DNA of 64,000 nucleotides from Candidatus Mycobacterium methanotrophicum (GTDB lineage: Bacteria; Actinomycetota; Actinomycetes; Mycobacteriales; Mycobacteriaceae): the NCBI RefSeq assembly GCF_023515995.1, contig NZ_CP097320.1, positions 4,340,001 to 4,404,000 of the forward strand, in the 5' to 3' direction. This document shows positions 18,258-26,697 of this stretch, piece after piece. The position numbers were made by a program, and so were the translations under genes. A model generated the notes under the pieces. It saw nothing but the letters and a program-made list of their open reading frames with translations, did no database searches and was not told the DNA's origin. The first letter of the stretch is position 1. Each line of letters begins with the position of its first letter.

Positions 18258-18830
18258 TTATGTGGACCTTATGAAGTTCTGGTACGAGCGAGACGGCGTC
18301 GGTCCGCGCTGACCCTGATACTTCGACCCCGCCCGCACGCTGCCGTAAGGGTGCTCAGCCGGGCTGCTCAGCCGCAGGATGCACAGCTGGCCGATCTTCA
18401 TCCCGGGCCAGAGCGTGATCGGCAGGTTGGCGACGTTGGAGAGCTCCAAGGTGATGTGACCGCTGAAGCCGGGATCGATGAATCCGGCGGTCGAGTGGGT
18501 GAGCAATCCCAGGCGACCCAGCGATGATTTGCCCTCCAAGCGACCCGCCAAATCATCGGGCAGCGTGCACACTTCCAGGGTCGAGCCGAGCACGAACTCA
18601 CCGGGGTGCAACACGAAAGGTTCGCCGTTGACCGGTTCCACAAGGCTGGTCAACTCGTCTTGTTGCTTCGCGGGGTCGATGTGCGTGTAGCGGGTGTTGT
18701 TGAACACCCGGAACAGGCCGTCGAGTCGAACGTCCACGCTGGACGGCTGGACCAAGGCGTCGTCGAACGGGTCGATCCCCAACCGGCCGGCGGCGATTTC
18801 GGCCCTGAGGTCACGATCGGAGAGCAGCAC
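18258..18830 (-). CDS. dcd: dCTP deaminase (bifunctional dCTP deaminase/dUTPase)
   Basis: 190 aa from GTG 18830, exactly the tuberculosis Dcd length; the longer frame to 18908 would run into the tRNA-Gly gene. It converts dCTP to dUMP in mycobacteria, supplying thymidylate synthesis. Typical segments are LLSDRDLRAEI at the start, VQPSSVDVRLDGLFRVF near 30, GRLEGKSSLGRLGLLTHSTAGFID near 105-128 with the nucleotide-binding and catalytic residues, and GSKYQGQRGPTPSRSY at the C-terminus. Intact. Confidence 0.95.
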   Translation of the reverse strand: MLLSDRDLRAEIAAGRLGIDPFDDALVQPSSVDVRLDGLFRVFNNTRYTHIDPAKQQDELTSLVEPVNGEPFVLHPGEFVLGSTLEVCTLPDDLAGRLEGKSSLGRLGLLTHSTAGFIDPGFSGHITLELSNVANLPITLWPGMKIGQLCILRLSSPAEHPYGSVRAGSKYQGQRGPTPSRSYQNFIRST

Positions 18831-18912
18831 GCGACGAGCGTATCCGCTCGACCGTCGCTCGCGATGTTGATGAACGAAGGGGTACCGAGTGCTAGCCTTC
18901 CCAATCAACCGC

Positions 18913-18986
18913 GCCGATGTAGTTCAATGGCAGAACATCAGCTTCCCAAGCTGAATACGCGGGTTCGATTCCCGTCATCGGCTCCA
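18913..18986 (+). tRNA. tRNA-Gly (anticodon CCC)
   Basis: A complete cloverleaf can be folded. The acceptor GCCGATG pairs with CATCGGC and is followed by TCCA. The anticodon arm is TCAGC-TTCCCAA-GCTGA, giving anticodon CCC. The T arm is GCGGG-TTCGATT-CCCGT. CCA is encoded. Its 3' half is the attachment site of the downstream island. Confidence 0.93.
18939..18966 (+). other. attL-like site within tRNA-Gly
   Basis: 28 bp covering the anticodon arm, variable loop and start of the T arm are repeated without mismatch at 24983-25010. A direct repeat of a tRNA 3' part flanking foreign genes is the usual footprint of integrase-mediated insertion. Bases 18987-19251 after the tRNA show no supportable gene. 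Confidence 0.7.
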
Positions 18987-19251
18987 CAAAGCTCCTGCTT
19001 ATGGCGTACTGCCCGTCCTCGCCTGCCTGGCGCAGGGCATTCTTGACCGTCATTTGACCGTCAGTTGACGCAACTCAGCCCTCAAGCCAATTACTGGGTT
19101 TCAGCAGTACCTAGGGCTGACTACCGCGGTCAAGCAGTGCCGATCATCCCGACTGCCCGACTGAGATTGCCCGGGCGGCGAACGAACAAGACGGACAGGA
19201 GCGATCAGCTCAGGCGTGCAGGGACGCGCGCCGGAGCGATCCGTCGCTTGT

Positions 19252-19455
19252 TTAACCGTGCCGCCATGCCTCGCCCGGCAGCTCTCGCACCACATCGTCG
19301 TGACGGATCCAGGCACCGGAACCGGCAGTGACCACACCGATTGGATACAGGTCTAGTCCGGCGTTGACGAATTCAGCTACCAGATCGCTAACCGCATCCG
19401 CGTCAACGGTGGCAACAAGTTCAAAGTCTACTGAATCTCCAAAAACGAGATCCAT
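19252..19455 (-). pseudogene. Possible ThiL/AIR-synthase-like C-terminal fragment
   Basis: 67 residues beginning MDLVFGDSVDFELVAT and ending GSGAWIRHDDVVRELPGEAW resemble the C-terminal end of thiamine-monophosphate-kinase-like proteins (a GEDYELL-type motif, then IG.V..G.GV and a final GW.H). The rest of the gene is missing, and an IS fragment abuts its 5' side, so it appears truncated by insertion. The identification is tentative because the fragment is short. Confidence 0.35.
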
Positions 19456-19470
19456 GACATTGAGGTTTTC

Positions 19471-19704
19471 TTAGTAGTGTCCCCTTTGCAGGGTTGATAG
19501 TACGACCGCGGCTGCGACGATCTGGCCGATTCTGTTTGGGCACAGGCGGATTCGGCGAAGGCATCGCCAGCGTCCTTTGAGCTCGGCGTTGGCGCGTTCT
19601 CCGATAGCGCGTATTGCGGTCAGTAGCGTGTTGTAGCTGCGGTTCGCGACGTCGAGGTCACGGCCCTTGACCGGGGTATGCACCCCGATCCCGGCACCTT
19701 CGTA
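19471..19704 (-). pseudogene. IS5-type transposase C-terminal fragment
   Basis: Reading YEGAGIGVHTPVKGRDLDV, then AIGERANAELKGRWRCLRRI and ending TLQRGHY. This is typical of the C-terminal end of DDE transposases of the IS5-like group, in which KGRDLDV and the NA.LK.RWR block are conserved. An in-frame stop lies just upstream (TAG before RRYEG) and the catalytic N-terminal part is absent, so it is inactive debris. Bases 19705-19787 hold nothing recognisable. Confidence 0.6.
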
Positions 19705-19787
19705 GCGACGCTAACAGCGATGCCGACGGCGGGTCGGTGATCGGGTAACACACCTGGGAACTGCTGCCAGACGCGATCGACGTAGAT

Positions 19788-19807
19788 ATGTCGTATGATA
19801 GCGACAT
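19788..19807. promoter_or_regulatory. Palindrome overlapping the antitoxin start (operator candidate)
   Basis: Arms ATGTCG (19788-19793) and CGACAT (19802-19807) form a perfect 6-bp inverted repeat with an 8-nt spacer; the right arm includes the AT of the ATG at 19806. An operator at the start codon fits autorepression by the antitoxin, which is common in such pairs. Confidence 0.45.
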
Positions 19808-20471
19808 GGCCACGACATTGACCACGACAAGGCCAGAGCTTGATGTCCTCCTCGGTCGGGTCAACGAAGCGACCAAGCTGCTGCAGCGGTCAAAGACGGT
19901 TCCCGGCGAGGTCACCCGGCTCATTGATAGCTTCGAGCGGACACTGGGCGCGGCGACGCCGTTGCGTCTTGAGGCCGACCCCTACTTGACGACAACACTG
20001 TGGGCGGCGGCGTTTCGCGCGGAGAAAGCACTCCGCCATGACAACGACGCGCAGCGGCGCCGAGATGTGCGCATTGCGCTCGAGCAATTCCGCCATGCCT
20101 TGCGTGGCATCGTCGAGAATCAGCCCTACAGCGATGACACTCCAGTCCGTGACGTCCTCACCAGGACGGCCGAGGTACTCGCCACCCCCCAGAAGACTCT
20201 CGCAGACCTGCTTGGGATCTCCGTTCGCCAACTTCAGCGCTGGCTCACTCACCACGGCACTGCTCCAGCGGCTGACGACGCCGCCCGTATCCGCGTGGTT
20301 GGGCAGGTCGTCAACCAACTGCGTCACTCGTTTACCGGTCCGGGCGTCGTCGCCTGGTTCTATCGGGAGCATCCCGTTCTCGGCCGGCGGCCGATCGAGT
20401 TGCTCGATGACCCGCTGAGCTACCCGCGGCTGCTCGACGCGGCCAGCGCGGCTCGTGCCCAGACGGCATGA
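19806..20471 (+). CDS. MbcA/Xre-type antitoxin with toxin-binding domain
   Basis: 221 aa. The C-terminal ~95 residues match the MbcA/ParS/Xre toxin-binding family (DUF2384): a helix-turn-helix-like LADLLGISVRQLQRWLTHHG, then VVAWFYREHPVLGRRPIELLDD, the usual end of these antitoxins. The N-terminal ~120 residues are helical and make it longer than tuberculosis MbcA (about 113 aa). It overlaps the downstream RES toxin gene by 4 bp (ATGA), a classic translationally coupled pair. Predicted to bind and neutralise the toxin and repress the operon via the palindrome at its start. Confidence 0.8.
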   Translation: MATTLTTTRPELDVLLGRVNEATKLLQRSKTVPGEVTRLIDSFERTLGAATPLRLEADPYLTTTLWAAAFRAEKALRHDNDAQRRRDVRIALEQFRHALRGIVENQPYSDDTPVRDVLTRTAEVLATPQKTLADLLGISVRQLQRWLTHHGTAPAADDAARIRVVGQVVNQLRHSFTGPGVVAWFYREHPVLGRRPIELLDDPLSYPRLLDAASAARAQTA

Positions 20472-21070
20472 GACCGACGGTCTTTCGCCACGCATCCTAT
20501 GACTCGCCGTGGTGGGCATTCCCCAGCTCGCGCGCCGGCCGTTTCCACCGCGCCCGAAGCGACACCGTCCAATACCTGAGTCTTCATCCGCTCGGCCCTG
20601 CGGCCGAGATACTTCGCCACCACCTTGGCCCACAAGGCAATCCAGACGACATCATGTTGAATTTGTGGACGGCGGTGGTCGACGTGGACGACCCGACACG
20701 CGTCGACTTCGACGACTGCGCCCGCTACGGGCTGATGCCCGACGAGCTTGTCGGCGACGATTACACCCCTACGCAGGCATTGGCCGAGGTTGTTAGAGAC
20801 AGCGGATCGACCGCGATGATCGTGCCATCGGCCGCGCTGCCGGGAACCCACAACCTGATCCTGTTCGGCGTCCGGGTCCTGAATCCATTCCTAAGCGAAC
20901 CCCTCACACCTGAGGAGATCCCTACCGGGCACCTCACCGACGCAGCTCGTGCCCCGGCCGAAGTCGCGCCACACGTCCGCTGGTTCGACACCCCGCACAA
21001 AGCCGCCGAGCAGTGGAAGACCACCGGCGACTACGAGCTATTCGACGACCCCAACGCGACGCGTTGGTAG
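20468..21070 (+). CDS. RES-domain toxin (MbcT-like)
   Basis: 200 aa of the RES family, whose members such as MbcT degrade NAD+. It keeps the family pattern with an early Arg (GRFHRARSDTVQYLSLHPLGPAAEILRHHLG, residues ~27-57), a DVDDPTRVDFDD region, a Ser/Asn-containing AMIVPSAALPGTHNLILF near 118-135, and a terminal VRWFDTP. Paired by a 4-bp overlap with the upstream antitoxin. Somewhat longer than MbcT (186 aa). Catalysis is family knowledge; exact active-site residues are not assigned here. Confidence 0.8.
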   Translation: MRPTVFRHASYDSPWWAFPSSRAGRFHRARSDTVQYLSLHPLGPAAEILRHHLGPQGNPDDIMLNLWTAVVDVDDPTRVDFDDCARYGLMPDELVGDDYTPTQALAEVVRDSGSTAMIVPSAALPGTHNLILFGVRVLNPFLSEPLTPEEIPTGHLTDAARAPAEVAPHVRWFDTPHKAAEQWKTTGDYELFDDPNATRW

Positions 21071-21117
21071 ACAACGCTGCCGAGCCGGACGAAGACTTTT
21101 ACCGGTATGCGCGTAAA

Positions 21118-21410
21118 CCGTTGCTGGACCGTCTGCGGCGCGGCGAGAACGGTCTGAAGGTGTACGCGATGTGCGAGATCCCCAACAACGTAATCCTCAT
21201 CGATGAATTCGCCAAGCGCTTCGACGGCTTCTCCATAGGCTCCAACGACCTGACTCAGCTCACTCTCGGCGTCGATCGCGACAGCGAGATCGTCGCGCTG
21301 AGTTCTCGGTCCGGCTTGGCATCGAGTCGATGAGCCTCAATCCCGACACGGTGATCAAGACCACCCGCCAGGTCCTGCAGGCGGAGCAACAGTTCGCGCC
21401 GACGCAATGA
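21118..21410 (+). pseudogene. ppsA: Phosphoenolpyruvate synthase C-terminal remnant
   Basis: The first part reads RRGENGLKVYAMCEIPNNVIL, then FDGFSIGSNDLTQLTLGVDRD, diagnostic for the PEP-utilising enzyme TIM barrel of PpsA. After DSEIVAL the frame is lost and a second frame resumes with VRLGIESMSLNPDTVIKTT and ends at TGA 21410. The section with the catalytic cysteine (normally GLCGQAP) is deleted. About 85% of the gene is missing. PpsA genes often travel with DosR-regulon-like genes, which fits the HAD and CtpF-like neighbours. Confidence 0.75.
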
Positions 21411-21467
21411 ACAGCAACACGTTCCATCGGCCGGAGCCGTCACAGCGGTTTGAGCAGGCGCCTTGCC

Positions 21468-21629
21468 ATGAAGCTGCCGGTTACCATCGACCCGCGCTAC
21501 CACCGACGCGTGATCTTCGACCTCGACGGTGTGCTCGCCGACACGGCCTGCAGTGGTGCCGCGGCGTGCGCCCCGGCCATGCTGTACCCGTGCAAGGATC
21601 CGATATTGCAGCCAGTATCAGCTCTCTGA
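21468..21629 (+). pseudogene. HAD hydrolase (OtsB/phosphoglucomutase-like) N-terminal remnant
   Basis: A 53-codon reading frame starts MKLPVTIDPRYHRRVIFDLD, with the HAD nucleophile motif FDLDGVLADTA, then loses similarity and ends at TGA. The start resembles the N-terminal HAD domain of trehalose-phosphatase-type proteins such as OtsB1. The rest is absent. Bases 21630-21798 can encode a short hydrophobic segment (SLIVLATVAALLLIAI) in another frame, but I cannot tell whether it is a gene. Confidence 0.5.
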
Positions 21630-21798
21630 TCGTGCTCGCGACGGTCGCGGCACTTCTGCTCATCGCAATTTGCAGGTCTAGGGCGCGCTACAAGCGCTAC
21701 CGACACCGCGACGTCGGCGCCGACCGGATCCGTGCGAGCGCCAAGGCCCGTACGGCCGAGGCCGACGTCGCGGCGGCCCGAGTCGTCGGTCTGCACCA

Positions 21799-24616
21799 GT
21801 GAGCGGCCGCCCACCGCAGCGAGGCGGCGACCCCTGGTCGCCAACTGAACCTGTGGTAAGCGAGACCACCGCAGCGGATGGATCTATCGATCCGAGAGAG
21901 TCCCTGAATTTGTTGTTTCGCGACCTGCGAACGTCGGAGTTGGGGCTGTCCGGCCGGGAGGAGCAGCGGCGGCTGCTCGTGTACGGGCCCAACGAGCTGC
22001 CGCGGAGTTCGGGCCGACGGTGGCCGGGTGAACTGCTCAAGCAACTCACCCACCCGCTCGCCCTGGTGCTGGTTGTGGCGGCCGTGTTGGCCTGGTTGAC
22101 GGGCACCCCGGTCCTTGCGGCGGCGATCGTTGCGGTGATCGTGTTGAACGCCGGTTTTGCGTTCGTTCAGGAACTTCAAGCGGAACGCGCGGTGGAGGCG
22201 TTGGCCGCCTACCTGCCCACCCATGCCCGCGTGGTGCGGGACGGTCAGAAGGTCGAGGTCGAGGCCCGCACCCTGGTGCCCGGTGATCTCCGAGGGCGAT
22301 CGGGTCTGCGCCGACGCCCGGATCATCGACGGTGACCTGGAGGTGGACCTGTCAACGCTGACCGGTGAGTCGCTTCCGGCGCCCCGCTCCGCTGATCAAC
22401 TCGACACAACGGGACCCTTGCTGCAGGCCCGGGAACTCGTGTTCAGCGGCACGGCCTGCATCGAAGGGGAAGCGCGGGTGGTGGTCACCGCAACCGGCGC
22501 GCGCACCGAACTGGGCCGGATCGCTGCGCTGAGTCAGCGCACCGGCCGTACCGATAGTCCGCTCGAGCGGCAGGTCAAGCGGGTGGCCTGGCTGATCGCG
22601 TTGGTCGCGGTCGGGTCCGGACTGGTGTTCTTACCGGCCGGCGTTGCCGCCGGTTTGGGCTGGACGGCCGCGGCGACGTTCGCGATCGGGCTGATCGTCG
22701 CCAATGTGCCCGAGGGGCTGCTGCCCACCATCACCCTGGCATTGGCGGTGGGTGTGCGCGATCTCGCGCGCCGCGGCGCCGTGGTCAAGCGCCTCTCGGC
22801 CGTGGAGACGCTGGGGTCGACGACGGTGATCTGCACGGACAAGACCGGCACACTCACCGAGAACAGGATGCGGGTGACCACGGTCTGGCTGTCCGGCGGT
22901 GAGGTCGACCTCGAAAACGGCGCCGACGCCATCGACTCACCTGAGCTGCGCACTCTCGCGTACACGGCGGCCGTGTGCACCAGCGCCGAACTGGCCTCCC
23001 AACCCTCGGGGGCGGCGAGCGGGGATCCGACCGAACTCGCGTTGCTCGAGCTGGCCCGCACCGTCCGTGTGCCCCTCGATCCGCACGATCGCGACGCCGG
23101 TCGACGGGCGGTGTTCCACTTCGACCCCCACCTGCGCCGCATGCCCACGGTCGATGCCGAAGGCAACGGAAACATTGCCGTGCATACCAAGGGCGCACCC
23201 GAAACAGTGTTGCCGTGCTGTACCACCATCGCCGAGGTCGGTGGCGGGCACCGCGACCTCACGGACCTCGACCGAACCCGCCTGGCCGGGTTGATCGACC
23301 ACTACGCCGCGCAGGGACTGCGCATATTGGCGGTCGCCCGCCGTCGAGTTGATGGCGACACCGTGATCGGCCTCGCCCGCGCCGATATCGAGAAGGGGCT
23401 GTGTCTGCTCGGGCTGGTCGCAATGTTCGACCCTCCTCGGCTCCAAGTCCTCGACGCGATCACCCAGGCGCACCGCGCCGGGATCCGCATCCACGTGGTC
23501 ACCGGGGACAACGGCCTCACCGCGGCCGAGATAGCTCGCCGCGTCGGGATTGGCTCGGCGGGCACCCAGATCGTCACCGGGGAACAACTCGACGCACTCA
23601 GTGAACCCGAACTTGACGACCTGCTTTCCGGTGACGCGGAAATCATCTTCGCCCGCAGCTCACCGGAGGTGAAGCTGCGCATCGCCGACGCGCTGCGGGC
23701 CCAAGGGCAGGTGGTGGCCATGACCGGCGACGGCGTCAACGACGCCCCCGCCCTGCACCGCGCGGACATCGGCGTGGCCATGGGCCGCTCGGGCACCGAC
23801 GTGGCCCGCGAAGCGGCCACAATGGTTCTCACCGACGACGATTTCGGCACCATCGTCGTCGCAGTCGAAGAGGGTCGGCGGGTCTACGACAACATCCGCA
23901 AATTCATCCTCTACATCTTCACCCACGCCGTCCCCGAGATCGTGCCGTTTCTGGTGTTCGCCGTCTCCGGCGGGGCGATACCACTGCCGCTGACCGTACT
24001 GCAGATCCTCGCGATCGACCTGGGCACCGACATCCTGCCCGCGCTCGCGCTGTCGCGGGAACCAGCCGAACCGGGACTGATGGACCGCCCACCGCGCCCC
24101 CCCAAGCAGTCGATCATCCGCGGATCGATGCTCCTGCGTGCCTGGGCATTCCTGGGCGCCATCTCCGCAGTGTTGGTGATGGGCGGCTTTCTGCTCGTTC
24201 TGCACCAGGCCGGATGGCACCCCGGCGCCCCCACCAGGGTGGGCAGCCCCCTGCACCACGCCTACCAGCAGGCCACCACCGTGGCGTGGCTGGGCATCGT
24301 CACCTGCCAGGTCGGCACCGCATTCGCCGCCCGCACCGATCACGCGTCGCTGCGCGCGATCGGCGTATTCGGCAATCCGGCGCTACTGGCCGGCATCGCG
24401 GCGGAGATTGTGTTCGCCCTGACGCTGGTGTACACGCCGTTCCTGCACCCGCTATTCGGCACCGCCGCACTGTCAGGCGGCCAACTGCTGCTGGTAGTCC
24501 CGTTCCCGTTCATCGTGTGGGGCGCCGACGAATTACGCCGACTGTGGCGAAGACGCGGCGCACCCCCGCCAGAACCGCGCCATCACGGAGAGCAGCGGAT
24601 AGGAAAAGCGGCGTAG
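21799..24616 (+). pseudogene. CtpF-like P-type cation-transporting ATPase, frameshifted
   Basis: Two frames together encode a nearly complete P2-type ATPase of about 930 aa. The first (21799 to about 22290) carries the N-terminal region and helices M1-M2 (LALVLVVAAVLAWLTGTPVL). The second resumes at ISEGDRVCADARI and holds the TGES actuator loop, the M4 motif VANVPEGLLPT, the phosphorylation site CTDKTGTLT, MTGDGVNDAPAL and the C-terminal helices. At the break, LVPGD should continue into two or three hydrophobic residues before ISEGD, so a short deletion between GATC-type repeats best explains the shift. A sequencing error is possible. Calcium or other divalent cation export is the family expectation; CtpF is DosR-controlled in M. 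tuberculosis. Confidence 0.75.
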
Positions 24617-24982
24617 ACCGGCCTGGAAGTCCGTGTCGGGTCGGCGCTTACCCAGGCCGGCGGCGATGCTAGCCAGCGCCCCAGGTCAGCCGTTAACTAG
24701 CCCGCGTTCTCTTAATCAGCGGGTCCTGGGTTCGCAACCCTGACGGCGCACCACGCCATCCTCGCGGTCAGCGCTACGCATCGGTGATCGCGCCGATCTT
24801 CTAATGCAGCCGTCCGGTTTGCTGTGCGTGACCGTGTTTTGGCCGTCACGGGGGCCTATCCAGCTAAGTCGCAAGCCTCCACAAGTCATCGGAGATTGAA
24901 TGAGAACCAACACTGAGCTGCGGCGATGTGCCGACTTTCGGAGGGTTGCGGAGACTAGCGAACGAGCGTGGGTGCGCCGAAG
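24617..24982. other. No gene seen
   Basis: The stretch between the ATPase stop and the second tRNA-like repeat has only short overlapping frames without family features. Nothing further can be supported. Confidence 0.5.
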
Positions 24983-25030
24983 CAGCTTCCCAAGCTGAAT
25001 ACGCGGGTTCCCGTCATGCCATCGGCTCAA
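24983..25030 (+). other. attR-like decayed copy of the tRNA-Gly 3' part
   Basis: 24983-25010 matches 18939-18966 exactly (28 bp). Beyond it the T-arm and acceptor sequence is recognisable but altered: four bases of the T loop are missing and a short GCCAT insertion precedes CGGCTCA. The preceding GCGCCGA (24974-24980) also matches the tRNA 5' flank, so this may be a whole tRNA copy with a deletion. It cannot fold as a functional tRNA. Confidence 0.7.
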
Positions 25031-25236
25031 CTTTGACCAAGGCTTTCGCCCGTCTTTCCTAGGTGAGAGCGGCGCGCGATCCCGTAACGGTCCCGTATAT
25101 CCGCTAGTCAGGCGATCCTCTTTCGCTGCCGCAACACGGCCCTTGAATAATCCGCTGACCAGCAGCGGCGAGGTGAGACACTGGCATCTCATCGCGGACA
25201 ATCAGCGGTTCGGGAACCGGCACAAGAAACGTTGGC

Positions 25237-25605
25237 TTGCACATAGGCTTCCGTACCTCGGGAGGCCGAGGCGAGTACGAGGTGGTCGGAAACCACTCGG
25301 GGTACAACGCCCTCGGATTAGAGGGCTGGACGTTCGGCATGCGCTGGCCGGACGGTGTCGTGCGGGACACCGGCCTCTGGCTCGATCCAGCTGGGTGCGG
25401 TAAACCCCGGCTCCGCTCGATGCTCTACGTTCGCTTTACTAGCCTGGCGGACTTGGTAGATCCGATGAGCATGACCCGGCTAGGCGCTGACGGAGAACGG
25501 ATACCGGACGAGTGGCTACCCGTCGATCCGAAGGTGCGGCCAAGCCCCAAATATCTGAAGCGGCTCTACGCCGACCTCGGCGTGACGTTCAAAGCTGACG
25601 TTTGA
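25237..25605 (+). CDS. Unknown protein beside the DNA methyltransferase
   Basis: 122 aa from TTG 25237; no ATG or GTG is available and a TGA lies 60 bp upstream, so the gene may be 5'-truncated. It begins HIGFRTSGGRGEYEVVGNHS and contains GLEGWTFGMRWPDG and WLPVDPKVRPSPKYLKRLY. No family is recognised with confidence. Its 3' end overlaps the methyltransferase 3' end by 40 bp, tail to tail. Position next to a C5-methyltransferase and a Vsr nuclease suggests it is, or was, part of a restriction enzyme, possibly the N-terminal specificity part, but this is inference. Confidence 0.5.
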   Translation: MHIGFRTSGGRGEYEVVGNHSGYNALGLEGWTFGMRWPDGVVRDTGLWLDPAGCGKPRLRSMLYVRFTSLADLVDPMSMTRLGADGERIPDEWLPVDPKVRPSPKYLKRLYADLGVTFKADV

Positions 25606-26582
25606 TTGGCCAGCCGCTGGGCATTCAAGGCATCCACGATGCGCTTCCCTAACCACTCGGCAACAGATACCGAGACGGCGTTACCGCAAGCGTGGTACCT
25701 CGCCGACTCAAGCGTGTCCTGGTTCGGCATCTCGTGCGTCGGCATCGTCCAATCGTCTGGGAACCCTTGCAATCTTTCGGTTTCCAGCGGTGTCAGCCGC
25801 CTGACAGCTCCCTCCGGATAGGACACATAGTTGCGGGACCAATCCGTCCCAGTATGGCGAGCTGATTCCGCGTAGAGGCAGTGAGCCAGCTTCTTTACGT
25901 ACCCTTGCTTAGGATTTCCAACGCGGATCGCAAAGGGGGAAACAAGTTTCGCCCCATCCGGTCGGCGCGTCTCAGCATCCCGGTCGCCGCATTCGGGCTC
26001 AAAAAGTATCGAGCCGGCGGTCTCCGCACTTCCAAGAGATCCGACAATGAAGACTCTTGAGCGACTCTGGGGGATGCCGAAGTATCGACTGTCAAGCACT
26101 CGCCACGCCACGCCATACCCGAAATCGGCCAACGTCCGAATGATGATTGGGAAATCTCGTCCGTCGTGGGAAGAGAGAAGAGCCGCAACGTTTTCGAGGA
26201 CGATAATTTCGGGGCGACGCTCGCCAATAAGCTCCGCAAAGTCGTAGAAGAGACCGGACTGCTTTCCTTTAAGTCCAGTTCGAGGTCCCATTCTGGCGAG
26301 GCTGACGTCTTGGCAAGGGAAGCCGCCCGCCCAGATTTCCGCTTCGGGGATGTCATCACCAATCACCTTCGTAATGTCGTCTGCCCGAGGAATGTCGGGC
26401 CAGTGTTTGGCTAGAATGTCGAGGCAGAAAGGCTTCTTCTCGCACTGCCAGACAGTCTTAATGCTGTTGGTGCGTTCAAAACCCAGATCGAATCCGCCTA
26501 TACCGGCGAAGAAGCTGGCGACTCGATATGGTCTCGGCCCACTGACCGCGCCGTTGCCTTCAGCACTGTTGCGACGTCCCAT
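25566..26582 (-). CDS. DNA (cytosine-C5) methyltransferase
   Basis: 338 aa from ATG 26582, which has AAGGAG 10 nt upstream; an in-frame TTG at 26618 would add 12 residues. All key C5-methyltransferase motifs are present: motif I FFAGIGGFDLGF, motif IV GGFPCQDVSLA with the catalytic Cys, motif VI ENVAAL, motif VIII QSRSRVFIVG, and motifs IX-X RLTPLETERLQGFP and YHACGNAVSVSVAEWL. The target-recognition region between VIII and IX is short. It methylates cytosine in duplex DNA; target sequence unknown. Divergent from the Vsr gene and apparently intact. Confidence 0.92.
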   Translation of the reverse strand: MGRRNSAEGNGAVSGPRPYRVASFFAGIGGFDLGFERTNSIKTVWQCEKKPFCLDILAKHWPDIPRADDITKVIGDDIPEAEIWAGGFPCQDVSLARMGPRTGLKGKQSGLFYDFAELIGERRPEIIVLENVAALLSSHDGRDFPIIIRTLADFGYGVAWRVLDSRYFGIPQSRSRVFIVGSLGSAETAGSILFEPECGDRDAETRRPDGAKLVSPFAIRVGNPKQGYVKKLAHCLYAESARHTGTDWSRNYVSYPEGAVRRLTPLETERLQGFPDDWTMPTHEMPNQDTLESARYHACGNAVSVSVAEWLGKRIVDALNAQRLANQTSALNVTPRSA

Positions 26583-26697
26583 TGACGACGGGCTCCTTCC
26601 GACCCTGACGGGATCCAACCTCGACTACGAACACGTGTTCGACGCCACTGAGGGTAGGCGACACCGGGGACATCTTTTAAGCAGTACCGTACGGGTT

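Larger units (their letters stand above)
18987..25030. mobile_element. Degraded genomic island inserted at tRNA-Gly
   Basis: Bounded on the left by tRNA-Gly and on the right by a decayed copy of its 3' part. Contents are IS and kinase-like scraps, a RES/Xre-type toxin-antitoxin pair, phosphoenolpyruvate synthase and HAD remnants, and a frameshifted cation ATPase. No intact integrase is present; a short integrase C-terminal remnant lies outside at 27170-27352, so the element may once have reached about 27.4 kb or have been followed by a second one. Confidence 0.65.

Noticed and set aside
18892..19053. Minus-strand reading frame across tRNA-Gly containing MTGIEPAYSAWEADVLPLNY
   Set aside because: This is the antisense translation of the tRNA, a frequent spurious annotation; no integrase similarity can be seen upstream of it.
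24716..25201. 161-aa minus-strand frame across the attR region
   Set aside because: It runs through the decayed tRNA copy and has no recognisable motif.
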